Shown here: piece by piece, positions 41,668-50,028 of the stretch
How the letters are laid out: each line of letters opens with the position of its first letter
How positions within the stretch are numbered: the first letter of the stretch is position 1
From: Armatimonadota bacterium
GTDB lineage: Bacteria > Sysuimicrobiota > Sysuimicrobiia > Sysuimicrobiales > Humicultoraceae
Assembly (NCBI GenBank): GCA_031081715.1
Contig: JAVHMA010000013.1
Span: forward strand, 1-64,000
Direction: 5' to 3'
DNA: 64,000 nt
Program-made: the position numbers and the translations under genes
Notes under the pieces: generated by a model
Told to the model about the DNA's origin: nothing
Database searches by the model: none
What the model saw: only the letters and a program-made list of their open reading frames with translations

Positions 41668-42072
41668 CTACGACCCGGCGTCAAGCGTGGCGACCATGCC
41701 CGCCTCTCGGTGGCCGGGGATCGTGCAGACCACCTCGTAGGTCCCGGGCCGCACGGTGTAGGCGAACGTCCGGCGCTCGCCCGGCCGCAGGAGCCGCTGC
41801 GCGTGCGCGTGAGGGCCCTCGAGCACCGGAATGTGAAAGTCGTGCTCGATGACGCCCCGGTTGACAACCTCGAACCGCACGCGACCCGCCGGCGCGACGA
41901 TGATCTTCGGGGTGATCGCGAAGTCCGTCAACGCGACCTCGATCACCGTCCGGCCGGGGGCGGCGTCGTCCGGCGAGGACACCGGCGGGGGCGGGACCGC
42001 GGAGGGCGACGCGCAGCCGGCGGCGATCGCCGCGGCCGCGAGGATGGCGAGTGTCGCGATGCGCAGGCCCAT
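41668..42072 (-). CDS. Cupredoxin-domain lipoprotein
   Basis: A 134-residue lipoprotein starting at ATG 42072 behind GGAGG. The lipobox is AAIAAGCAS with the Cys near residue 20. The rest is a plastocyanin-like domain with type 1 copper ligands: His in IEHDFHIP and the Cys-His-Met set in VVCTIPGHREAGMV. It probably binds copper at the cell surface. Convergent with the CPH ATPase gene, 31 bp apart. Confidence 0.88.
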   Translation of the reverse strand: MGLRIATLAILAAAAIAAGCASPSAVPPPPVSSPDDAAPGRTVIEVALTDFAITPKIIVAPAGRVRFEVVNRGVIEHDFHIPVLEGPHAHAQRLLRPGERRTFAYTVRPGTYEVVCTIPGHREAGMVATLDAGS

Positions 42073-42179
42073 GCGAACCTCCTGACGGGTCCGCCCCATG
42101 GTACCACAGGGCAGGATGGGCGCGAGAGGAACGCGGCGCGCCCGTGGCGTAGCAGACGGCGGCCGAAAGGGAGGCGCCC

Positions 42180-42617
42180 ATGACTCCTGCCGAGGTCAAG
42201 GCCTTATGGTACCGTCACGCCGTCGCCGAGAACGCGCGGCTGCTGGAGGACCTGGTGGCGACGCTGACCGAGGACTGCGTCTACGAGGTGGTGCCGTGGG
42301 GTCTCGCCTATCGCGGTAAGGACGAAGCCCGGCGCTTCTACCGCGAGCTGTGGACCGCTCTGCCCGACGTGCGGCTCACGCTGCACCGCCACGTCGTGGA
42401 CGAGCACTGCCTGGTGGAGGAGTCGGTCGTCTTCGGCACGCACCAGGGCGCCTGGCACGGCCTGGCGCCGACCGGCCGACGGATCGAGTTTCCGCTGGTG
42501 ATCTTTTTCCCGGTGCGGGACGGCCTGTTCTCCGGCGAGCGGCTCTACTTCGACGGCGCGGACCTGCTGCGGCAGCTCGGCGCGCCGACCGACCTCGTCC
42601 TGCGCGGCCGACCCTAG
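42180..42617 (+). CDS. NTF2-like / SnoaL-family protein
   Basis: A 145-residue cone-fold protein. The helix LLEDLVATLTEDCVYEVVP, YRGKDEARRFYRELW and a curved beta sheet (WHGLAPTGRRIEFPLVIFF) match SnoaL-like polyketide cyclase/ester-cyclase relatives. AAAGGGAGG precedes the ATG. It stands alone and overlaps the end of the convergent pyrophosphatase gene by four bases. Function not determined. Confidence 0.85.
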   Translation: MTPAEVKALWYRHAVAENARLLEDLVATLTEDCVYEVVPWGLAYRGKDEARRFYRELWTALPDVRLTLHRHVVDEHCLVEESVVFGTHQGAWHGLAPTGRRIEFPLVIFFPVRDGLFSGERLYFDGADLLRQLGAPTDLVLRGRP

Positions 42618-43114
42618 CCGGACCGCCGCGCGTAGGCCTGCTGCGCCTCGCCCACCAGGCGCCACGCGTCCGCGGCACCGGCCCACCCGAAGATCTCGAC
42701 GGGCTTCCGCTCCAGGGTCTTGTAGGTCGTGAAGAAGTGCTCCACCTCTTTGAGGAAGTGCGGCGGCACGTCGTCGAGGTCATGGACGCCCTCGAACCGC
42801 GGGTCCCCCACGGGCACCGCCAGGATTTTCTGGTCGTGGCCCTTCTCGTCGCGCATGTCCAGCACACCGATCGGCCGGACGTCCACCAGGCAGCCCGGGA
42901 ACGTCGGCTCGTAGACGAAGATGAGCACGTCCAGGTGATCGCCGTCCTCGGCCAGGGTATCGGTGAGAAACCCGTAGTCCGCCGGGTAGTGGAGCGGCGA
43001 GTAAAGGACGCGGTTGAGCCTGATGGCGCCCCGGGCCTCGTCGATCTCGTACTTGTTGCGGCTGCCGCGCGCGATCTCCACGCAGGCCAGCACGGTCCTC
43101 CCCTGATCGGTCAC
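42614..43114 (-). CDS. ppa: Inorganic pyrophosphatase (family I)
   Basis: A 166-residue soluble pyrophosphatase. It has EIARGSRNKYEID, LYSPLHYPADYGFL, the metal-binding EDGDHLDVLI and DMRDEKGHDQKI. It hydrolyses PPi and needs Mg2+. GTG start preceded by CAGGAGGAATCCC, 13 bp downstream of the short P-loop remnant. It belongs to the phosphate-related group on this strand. Confidence 0.95.
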   Translation of the reverse strand: MTDQGRTVLACVEIARGSRNKYEIDEARGAIRLNRVLYSPLHYPADYGFLTDTLAEDGDHLDVLIFVYEPTFPGCLVDVRPIGVLDMRDEKGHDQKILAVPVGDPRFEGVHDLDDVPPHFLKEVEHFFTTYKTLERKPVEIFGWAGAADAWRLVGEAQQAYARRSG

Positions 43115-43127
43115 GGGATTCCTCCTG

Positions 43128-43193
43128 TCAGCGCGGCGACGAGCGGGCGGTGTTCGCGTGCCAGACGAAGAGAACGCGCCGCGTTGCCGTCAT
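43128..43193 (-). pseudogene. 21-codon N-terminal remnant of a low-molecular-weight phosphatase/arsenate-reductase-like gene
   Basis: The reading frame MTATRRVLFVWHANTARSSPR ends in TGA. It aligns with the first strand and P-loop of LMW protein tyrosine phosphatases/ArsC (RVLFVC-x5-RS), but the catalytic Cys is Trp and the protein stops right after the loop. The start is coupled to the phoU stop by an ATGA overlap, as a functional operon gene would be. The rest of the gene appears deleted up to ppa. It is too short to encode an active phosphatase. Confidence 0.5.
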
Positions 43194-43846
43194 ACGTTCA
43201 GCTCCTTGAGCTCGCCGGTCATCATGTAGATGACACGCTCGCCGACATTGGTGATGTGGTCCGCCGCCCGCTCCAAGTTCTGCGTGACAAGGAGCATCTC
43301 TAACGCCTGAGGCGTCTCGTGGGCGTCCCGGAGCATCGTCGTCAGCAGCGTGCGAAATGCCTGGCTGCGCAGCCGGTCCACCCGGTCGTCCTTGTGCGCC
43401 ATCGCTTCGGCGAGCGCCACGTCGCCCCGCAGAAAGGCGTTGATCGCATCGGCGATCATCTCGTCGACCGCCGCCGCCATCACAGGCACCTCGCTCAGTA
43501 GCGGCACCCTCGGCATCTCGGCGAGTCGCGCGACCGACTTGGCGATTCCCTCCGCGTGGTCGGCCAGACGCTCCAGATCGATGGTGATGGCGAACACCGC
43601 AGCGATGGTGCGGAGGTCCGAAGCCATTGGCTGCTGGAGGGCGAGCAGGTGCGTGCATCGGTGCTCAAGCTCCAGGTGCATCGCGTCAACGCGGTTGTCG
43701 TCGGCGACCACGCGCGCGGCGCGTGCGACGTCGAGCGTGCGCAGCGCCTCCACCGCCTCGCGGATCGCCTCGCGCGCCGCCTCGGCCATGCGGACCACGT
43801 CGGCCCGAAGCCCGTCCATCTCCCGAGCGAACGCCTCGCGCGTCAC
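43190..43846 (-). CDS. phoU: Phosphate transport regulator PhoU
   Basis: A 218-residue protein made of two three-helix bundles. Each contains a metal-binding E/D-x3-D-type motif (DAMHLELEHRC and DRVDRLRSQAF) and LERLADHAEGIAKSV and LERAADHITNVGERVIYM, the paired PhoU signatures. PhoU relays phosphate status to the PhoR/PhoB system and restrains Pst transport. It starts 4 bp after the stop of the DUF47-wHTH fusion gene. No pst or phoR gene is in the window. Confidence 0.95.
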   Translation of the reverse strand: MTREAFAREMDGLRADVVRMAEAAREAIREAVEALRTLDVARAARVVADDNRVDAMHLELEHRCTHLLALQQPMASDLRTIAAVFAITIDLERLADHAEGIAKSVARLAEMPRVPLLSEVPVMAAAVDEMIADAINAFLRGDVALAEAMAHKDDRVDRLRSQAFRTLLTTMLRDAHETPQALEMLLVTQNLERAADHITNVGERVIYMMTGELKELNV

Positions 43847-43850
43847 GGCC

Positions 43851-44819
43851 CTAGCCGACGAGGTCGAGTCGGTAGCCGATGCCGCGCACGGCCAGGATGC
43901 GCACGCCCGCGCGGGCCTCGACCTTCCTGCGCAGCCAGCCCACGTGGGTGTCCAGCGTGCGCGAGTCGCCGAAGTAGTCCTCGCCCCACACCTCGTGAAG
44001 CAGGCGCTCGCGGCGCACCACCTTGCCCTGGTGGCGCAGCAGCAGCTGCAGCAGGCTGAACTCCTTGGCGGTAAGCGCGACCGGCTCGCCCCCGACCGTG
44101 ACCTCGTGGCGGTCGGGGTCGAGCGCCAGGCTGCCCGCAGTGAGCGTGCTCGTTCCCCCGGCCTGGACCACGTAGGTCTCCAGCACGTTGGCGATGTCCT
44201 CGCACCGGTCGGTGCCGGCCTCGAGCATCTCGCAGATGTCCTTCCACTTGATGATCTCCCGGACGCCCCGGCGGCCGGTGAACAGCGCCTCGAGCGCTTC
44301 GCGGAGCACCTCGTCGCCCCGGTTCTCGAGCCGGTGTAGCGACCGGGTGTGGGCGAAGACCTCGCGACGGTAGCGCGCGTGCGCGATCGCCTGCCCGAGC
44401 TCGCGCGCGCACTCCACCAGGATGCGGCCCATCTCTCGGGCCTGGGCGATCGGGCGGCGGATGCGGTGGATCGCCAGGCGGGCGGCCGCGGCCTCGATAG
44501 CGTCGAGAACGTCGTCCAGGTAGCCGGTCAGCGCGCGCAGCGCCTCGCGGTCGGCGACCGGGCCCGGCGACGGCAGCAACGCGTCGAACAGGTCGCGCGC
44601 GATGGCATCGGCCTTGTGCTCGAGGTCGCGGATCTCCCCCCAGGCGTCGTCGAAGGGTCGCTCGCCCTCCAGGGCGGCGGCGAGCGCGGTGGCGGCGTCG
44701 AGGACCGCGCGGGCCATCTCCTGGAGGAGCTCGAACTCGCGGTCATGACCGGGCACGCCCGCCGGCTGTGCCGGCAGGACCCGGTCGGGGGATTGCTCGA
44801 CCATGGTCTCCATGAGCAT
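43851..44819 (-). CDS. DUF47 (PhoU-like Pit accessory) domain fused to an OmpR/PhoB-type winged-helix DNA-binding domain
   Basis: A 322-residue two-domain protein. Residues about 25-225 are a DUF47 helical bundle (WGEIRDLEHKADAIARDLFD, then YLDDVLDAIEAAAARLAI and the terminal KWKDICEMLEAGTDRCEDIA). Residues about 228-320 are a complete Trans_reg_C domain (LTAKEFSLLQLLLRHQGKVV, RTLDTHVGWLRRKVE, VRGIGYRL). No receiver domain is present. The junction is continuous, in frame, with no sign of a frameshift. It lies directly upstream of phoU. The start is uncertain: ATGs at 44819, 44813 and 44804 are possible. I infer a one-component phosphate-linked regulator. Confidence 0.85.
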   Translation of the reverse strand: MLMETMVEQSPDRVLPAQPAGVPGHDREFELLQEMARAVLDAATALAAALEGERPFDDAWGEIRDLEHKADAIARDLFDALLPSPGPVADREALRALTGYLDDVLDAIEAAAARLAIHRIRRPIAQAREMGRILVECARELGQAIAHARYRREVFAHTRSLHRLENRGDEVLREALEALFTGRRGVREIIKWKDICEMLEAGTDRCEDIANVLETYVVQAGGTSTLTAGSLALDPDRHEVTVGGEPVALTAKEFSLLQLLLRHQGKVVRRERLLHEVWGEDYFGDSRTLDTHVGWLRRKVEARAGVRILAVRGIGYRLDLVG

Positions 44820-44838
44820 AGCACGCCGAAAGACGCGC

Positions 44839-44870
44839 GGGGGCCCGGCGCGCTCACGCGCCGGGCCCCC
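44839..44870 (-). terminator. Hairpin after the DEAD-box helicase gene
   Basis: GGGGGCCCGGCGCG and its exact complement form a 14-bp stem with a four-base loop, 16 bp after the helicase stop. No U-run follows (GCGCGTCTTTC), so it is terminator-like or an RNA 3'-end stabiliser. Confidence 0.6.
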
Positions 44871-44886
44871 GACGGAATCGCGCCGC

Positions 44887-46020
<1,134 letters not shown>

Positions 46021-46131
46021 GGAGTTTCGCCTCCTGCGAGGCCCGGGGGACCCGGGCCGGGAATGTCGCCGGCATCCTGCGCGTGCCCGCCGGTTCACCC
46101 AGCCCAGATGAGGAACGCTCGGACACATGAG

Positions 46132-46161
46132 GCGGGCGGCGTCGCTGTTGACGCCGCCCGC
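46132..46161 (-). terminator. Hairpin between dCMP deaminase and helicase genes
   Basis: GCGGGCGGCGTC and its exact complement form a 12-bp stem with a six-base loop. It lies 39 bp after the dCMP deaminase stop and in what would be the helicase leader. No U-run, so it may be a terminator, a leader structure or both. Confidence 0.5.
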
Positions 46162-46199
46162 TCGGAAGACGCAACTATGTCGACTCGCCACGCAGCATA

Positions 46200-46643
46200 T
46201 CACGCCACGCGGACGAGCGCAACCCCCCCGTCTTCGAGCACGCGCCGCGCGAGCGGGTCGGGATAGTCGCCGGCGAAGACCACGCGGACCAGGCCGGCGT
46301 TCAGGATCATCTTGGCGCAGGTCAGACACGGCTGGTGCGTGACGTAGATCGTCGCACCGGCGACACTGACGCCGTGGTAGGCGGCCTGGAGCAAGCTGTT
46401 CTGCTCGGCGTGCAGGCACAGGCAGGTGTCGTGGCCGGTGCCGGAGGGGACCTGGCTCGCGCACCGCTCGCACCCGCCATCGCCGCAGTTGGGCAGACCC
46501 CGCGGCGTGTCGTTGTAGCCGGTGGACAGCACCATGCGGTCCTTGACGATCACCGCGCCCACGTGCCGGCGCAGGCACGTGGAGCGCGTGGCGGCCAGGT
46601 GCGCCATGTTCATGAAGTAGACATCCCAGGAGGGCCGGCTCAC
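46200..46643 (-). CDS. dCMP/deoxycytidylate deaminase family protein
   Basis: A 147-residue zinc deaminase. CLHAEQNSLLQAA (zinc His and catalytic Glu) and THQPCLTCAKMI (two zinc Cys) are present, with the extra metal-binding cysteines between (NCGDGGCERC) seen in dCMP deaminases/ComEB. It makes dUMP from dCMP for thymidylate synthesis. GTG start overlapping the preceding aminotransferase stop by four bases. Confidence 0.92.
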   Translation of the reverse strand: MSRPSWDVYFMNMAHLAATRSTCLRRHVGAVIVKDRMVLSTGYNDTPRGLPNCGDGGCERCASQVPSGTGHDTCLCLHAEQNSLLQAAYHGVSVAGATIYVTHQPCLTCAKMILNAGLVRVVFAGDYPDPLARRVLEDGGVALVRVA

Positions 46644-48088
46644 AGGGCCGGGCCCGGGCGGCCGGCCACCGCGTCCGGCGCCGGCACGTAGACCGCCGGA
46701 TCGAAGACGTCGCGCACGCGATCCGGCGCGCCGGCGGGCGCGACCTCGCCGGTCAGCGGGTCCTCCTCGTAGCGGCCCGCGACCTCGCCGCGCGCAATCG
46801 CCGCAAGTCCGCGCACCAGCGCGTCCACGTCGTCAGGCGTGTTGTAGATGCCCAGGCTCGCGCGCACCGCCCCGGGGACGCCGGCGTGCCGGTTCGCCCG
46901 CATCTGCGCGCGGAACCTCTCGACCTGATCGGCCGTGAGCCGGAGCAGTCGGAACAGGAGCGGGTGAGCGCAGAAGCAGCCGTTGCGCACGCCGATGCCG
47001 TGCTCGTAGGCCAAAATCGCGGCCACGCGGCCGTGCGGGATGCCGCCGAGGTTGAAGGTGAACACGCCGAGCCGGTCGGTCCGCGCCGGGTCGGCCGGGC
47101 CGTAGAGGGCGAGGCCCGGCACCCCGGTCAGGCGCGCCAGGGCATAGCGCACCATCGCCGCTTCGTGCGCCTCGATCGCGTCCCACCCAAGCGCCGCCAG
47201 CGCGCGCAGTGCCGCGGCGAGCGCCACGGCACCGACCACGTTCGGCGAGCCGGCCTCGTCGCTCTCCGGCGCGTCCGCCCAGTCGGCCTCCTCGAGGGTC
47301 ACGCTGCGCACCATCCCCCCACCCACGAGCAGGGGCTCCCCGCCCTCGAAGAGCCGGCGGTCGGCGACGACCGCGCCGCATCCGTAAGGCGCGTAGAGCT
47401 TGTGGCCGGAGAAGACGAGCGCGTCCAGCCGGCCAGGGTCGGCGGCGGCACCCATCGCCACCCGCCGGTGCGGCACGAGCTGTGCGCCATCGACGAAGCA
47501 CCGGGCACCGTGGGCGTGGGCGACCTCTGCGAGCCGGTGCACCGGCGGGACCACACCGGTGACGTTCGACGCGCCGGAGATCGAGACCGCGCGCACATGC
47601 CCCCCCGCGGCGCGGAGCTGCGCGTCCAGCGCCTCGGGCGCGATCGACCCTTCGTCGTCGAGCTCCAGGTGCAGTACGCGGCCCGCACGCCGCCAGGGTA
47701 GCATGTTCGAGTGGTGTTCGAGCACCGAGACCAGGATGAGGCCGTCCCCGGCTGCCAGCAGCCGGTGGGCGAGCAGGTTCATCCCCTCGGTGGTGTTGCG
47801 CACGAAGACGACGACGTGGCGGTCGGGGTCGCCGCCGGTGGCCTCGAGCACGGCCCGGCGCGCATCCTCGTACCAGTGGGTCGCGAGCCGCGACTTGAAG
47901 CCGACCCCGCGGTGCACGCTGCTGTACCACTCCAGGAACCCGTCCACCGTGTCGCGCACGCTCGCCAGGGCTGGGGTGGTCGCGGCGTTGTCCAGGTTCA
48001 CGTACCTCGCCAGCCGCCCGTCCAGCAACGGCACGAACGTCTCCAGGCCCACGATCTCGCGTCGCACGCGCTCGAGCCAGCGATCCAT
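46640..48088 (-). CDS. Class V aminotransferase (cysteine desulfurase-like)
   Basis: A 482-residue PLP enzyme. YVNLDNAATTPALASV opens the fold, LEHHSNMLPWR carries an active-site His, DGAQLVPHR the Asp, and FSGHKLYAPYGCG the PLP lysine. NGCFCAHPLL in the C-terminal part includes Cys residues in the region of the catalytic Cys of desulfurases. The C-terminal extension (about 60 residues) is unusual. I chose ATG 48088; GTG 48097 is possible. Sulfur transfer or a related beta-elimination is likely. Regulatory link to the adjacent GntR gene is plausible. Confidence 0.85.
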   Translation of the reverse strand: MDRWLERVRREIVGLETFVPLLDGRLARYVNLDNAATTPALASVRDTVDGFLEWYSSVHRGVGFKSRLATHWYEDARRAVLEATGGDPDRHVVVFVRNTTEGMNLLAHRLLAAGDGLILVSVLEHHSNMLPWRRAGRVLHLELDDEGSIAPEALDAQLRAAGGHVRAVSISGASNVTGVVPPVHRLAEVAHAHGARCFVDGAQLVPHRRVAMGAAADPGRLDALVFSGHKLYAPYGCGAVVADRRLFEGGEPLLVGGGMVRSVTLEEADWADAPESDEAGSPNVVGAVALAAALRALAALGWDAIEAHEAAMVRYALARLTGVPGLALYGPADPARTDRLGVFTFNLGGIPHGRVAAILAYEHGIGVRNGCFCAHPLLFRLLRLTADQVERFRAQMRANRHAGVPGAVRASLGIYNTPDDVDALVRGLAAIARGEVAGRYEEDPLTGEVAPAGAPDRVRDVFDPAVYVPAPDAVAGRPGPAL

Positions 48089-48101
48089 CCCCGCCACCGC
48101 C

Positions 48102-48791
48102 TCAACCGACCTGCACCGAGAGCGCGCCCTCGAGGATGCCTTCGAGCACCATCTGACGCGCGTTGCCGATCTGGGCTTCCACCACCCGCGCCGCGCGGTC
48201 CGGGTCGCGCGCGGTCACGGCGTCCACCAGCTCCACGTGCTCCGCCACCAGCGCCTGCGCCCGGTCGCGGACGTCGAGGCCCAGGTGGAAGAGCCGCTCC
48301 AGGTCGTCCAAGAGTCGGTCCAGTAGGGTCACCAGCCGTTGGTTGCCGGCCAGCCGCGCGACCGCCAGGTGGAAGGCCTTGTTCTGCGCGAGGAACCGGG
48401 CCTGGCTGTCCACGTCGCCGACCACGTACGGATCCCCCACCAGCCGTCGGAGCTCGGCGACCTGCTCGGGCCCCGCGGAGCGCGCGGCCCGGTGGGCGGT
48501 CTCGCGCTCGAGGATCAGGCGCAGGTCGAACAGGTCCTGCACCTGCTTGACGGTGATCGGGGTCACGAGGTACCCGCGCCGCGGAATCGCCTCCACCAGC
48601 CCCTCGTGCTGGAGCGTCTTGAGAGCCTCGCGCAACGGCGACTTACTCACGCCGTAGGCGCGGGCGAGCTCGCCTTCGACCAGGCGATCGCCGGGCCGAA
48701 GGCGTCCGGTGAGGATCTGCCGCCGCAGCGCCTCGTGGATCGGGCGGCCGAGCCCCACATGTCTGGGTAGTCGCTTCCCGGGACGCCGCAC
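48102..48791 (-). CDS. GntR-family transcriptional regulator (FadR/FCD type)
   Basis: A 229-residue regulator. The N-terminal winged helix spans about residues 15-80 (RLVEGELARAYGVSKSPLREALKTL) and the all-helical FCD domain about 88-220, with metal/ligand residues in FHLAVARLAGN and AEHVELVDAV. It lies directly upstream of the aminotransferase gene on the same strand, which it may control. GTG start at 48791; a second GTG further in is possible. An inverted repeat lies 11 bp upstream. Confidence 0.9.
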   Translation of the reverse strand: MRRPGKRLPRHVGLGRPIHEALRRQILTGRLRPGDRLVEGELARAYGVSKSPLREALKTLQHEGLVEAIPRRGYLVTPITVKQVQDLFDLRLILERETAHRAARSAGPEQVAELRRLVGDPYVVGDVDSQARFLAQNKAFHLAVARLAGNQRLVTLLDRLLDDLERLFHLGLDVRDRAQALVAEHVELVDAVTARDPDRAARVVEAQIGNARQMVLEGILEGALSVQVG

Positions 48792-48801
48792 TGGGATCCC
48801 C

Positions 48802-48813
48802 GTAGAATACTAC
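48802..48813. promoter_or_regulatory. Inverted repeat upstream of the gntR-type gene
   Basis: GTAGAATACTAC, an imperfect palindrome, overlaps a possible -10 in both directions (TAGAAT on plus, TATTCT on minus). FadR-type regulators bind short TxGTxxxACxA-like repeats, so an autoregulatory operator is possible. The remaining gap to 48949 shows no gene. Confidence 0.35.
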
Positions 48814-48949
48814 TGATGTTCCAAGACGGACTCTTCGCCAGCCCCGGGTCCCTTCCTGCCCCTCCGCCTGCCCCGCATCGCCCGAATCGGTCCAGCCCTG
48901 AGGGCGACGGCGCGGGAATGCGCCGCGCGTGTGACGAAGGGACGCCACG

Positions 48950-50008
48950 ATGGCCGCCCGGACAAGCCAAAGAGGCGACTACATCACCCTGGCGCTTGTG
49001 GCCTGGACCCTGGCGGGTGCCCTGTCGGACATCTGGGCGCACGGGCAGGGCCTGCCCGAGACGTTCTTCAATCCCTACCACGCGGTCTTCTACTCGGGCT
49101 ACCTGGTGACCGCGGCGTGGTTGCTGTGGCCAGCGCTGGCGACCGGACGGGGCGGCCGGGATCCGCTCGGGACCGGGCGGCCTGGCTATGGGCCCGCGCA
49201 GGTTGGAGTCGGGATCTTCGCCGTCGGCGGGCTCGGCGACGCGATCTGGCATTCCGCCTTCGGCATCGAGCGCGGCATCGACATCTTCACCAGCCCACCG
49301 CACATCCTGCTCTTCGCGGGCCTGGCGCTCATGGCCTCGGGCCCGCTGTACGCGGCGTGGATCGCGCCGGGGCCCCAGCGGCCGGCCCTGCGCGCCCTGC
49401 TCCCGGCCCTGCTGTCGGCCGCGATGGTCCTGCTGGTGGTGCACCTGGCGACGCTCCACATGTGGGGGCCGACCAGCTCCCGGTTCATGAGCGCGCTGGC
49501 CATCGAGCGGATCACACGCGAGTTCGTGGCGACCGAGCGCGCCGCGGTCCTGGTGCGTGAGATCGCCACGCAACGGGCGGTCGCCAACCTGCTCCTGACC
49601 ACGCTCACGCTGCTGGCGCCGACGCTCCTGCTGATCCACCGCTGGCGCCTGCCGGCCGGCAGTCTCACGGTGGTGGTCGGCCTCGTGACCTGGCTCATGG
49701 ACGGCGTCACCGGCATGTTCTTCCCGTGGATCGCGCTTGCCGGGCTGCTCGGCGCGGCGGCGGGCGATGGGTTGGTCCGAGCGCTCGCGCCGGCCCCCAC
49801 CCGACCGAAGGCGTTCCGAACCTTCGCGGTGGTGTTCCCCATGACGTACTGGGGCCTCTACCTCCTCGCGGTGCACCTGCACTGGGGCGTCGCGTGGACG
49901 CCCGCGCTGTGGGCCGGCGTCGTCCTGTGGACGGGTGCCGTCGGGTTCGGGGCCAGCCTCCTGGTGTTGCCGCCGACCGGCGCAGCGCTCGTGGAGCCTG
50001 CGCGCTAG
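48950..50008 (+). CDS. Polytopic membrane protein, unknown function
   Basis: A 352-residue protein with about nine predicted membrane helices. Conserved-looking polar features inside the membrane region are LSDIWAHGQGLPETFFNPYHAVFYSG near the start, GDAIWHSAFGIERGIDIFTSPPHIL and WLMDGVTGMFFPW. The repeated His in helices (SDIWAH, YHAVFYSG, AIWHS, PHILL) may bind a metal or haem. I do not recognise a named family. ATG at 48950 follows GACGCCACG without a strong ribosome-binding site. It stands alone, convergent with the PlsY fusion gene. Confidence 0.75.
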   Translation: MAARTSQRGDYITLALVAWTLAGALSDIWAHGQGLPETFFNPYHAVFYSGYLVTAAWLLWPALATGRGGRDPLGTGRPGYGPAQVGVGIFAVGGLGDAIWHSAFGIERGIDIFTSPPHILLFAGLALMASGPLYAAWIAPGPQRPALRALLPALLSAAMVLLVVHLATLHMWGPTSSRFMSALAIERITREFVATERAAVLVREIATQRAVANLLLTTLTLLAPTLLLIHRWRLPAGSLTVVVGLVTWLMDGVTGMFFPWIALAGLLGAAAGDGLVRALAPAPTRPKAFRTFAVVFPMTYWGLYLLAVHLHWGVAWTPALWAGVVLWTGAVGFGASLLVLPPTGAALVEPAR

Positions 50009-50028
50009 TACCTCGCGCCTGCGCGCCG

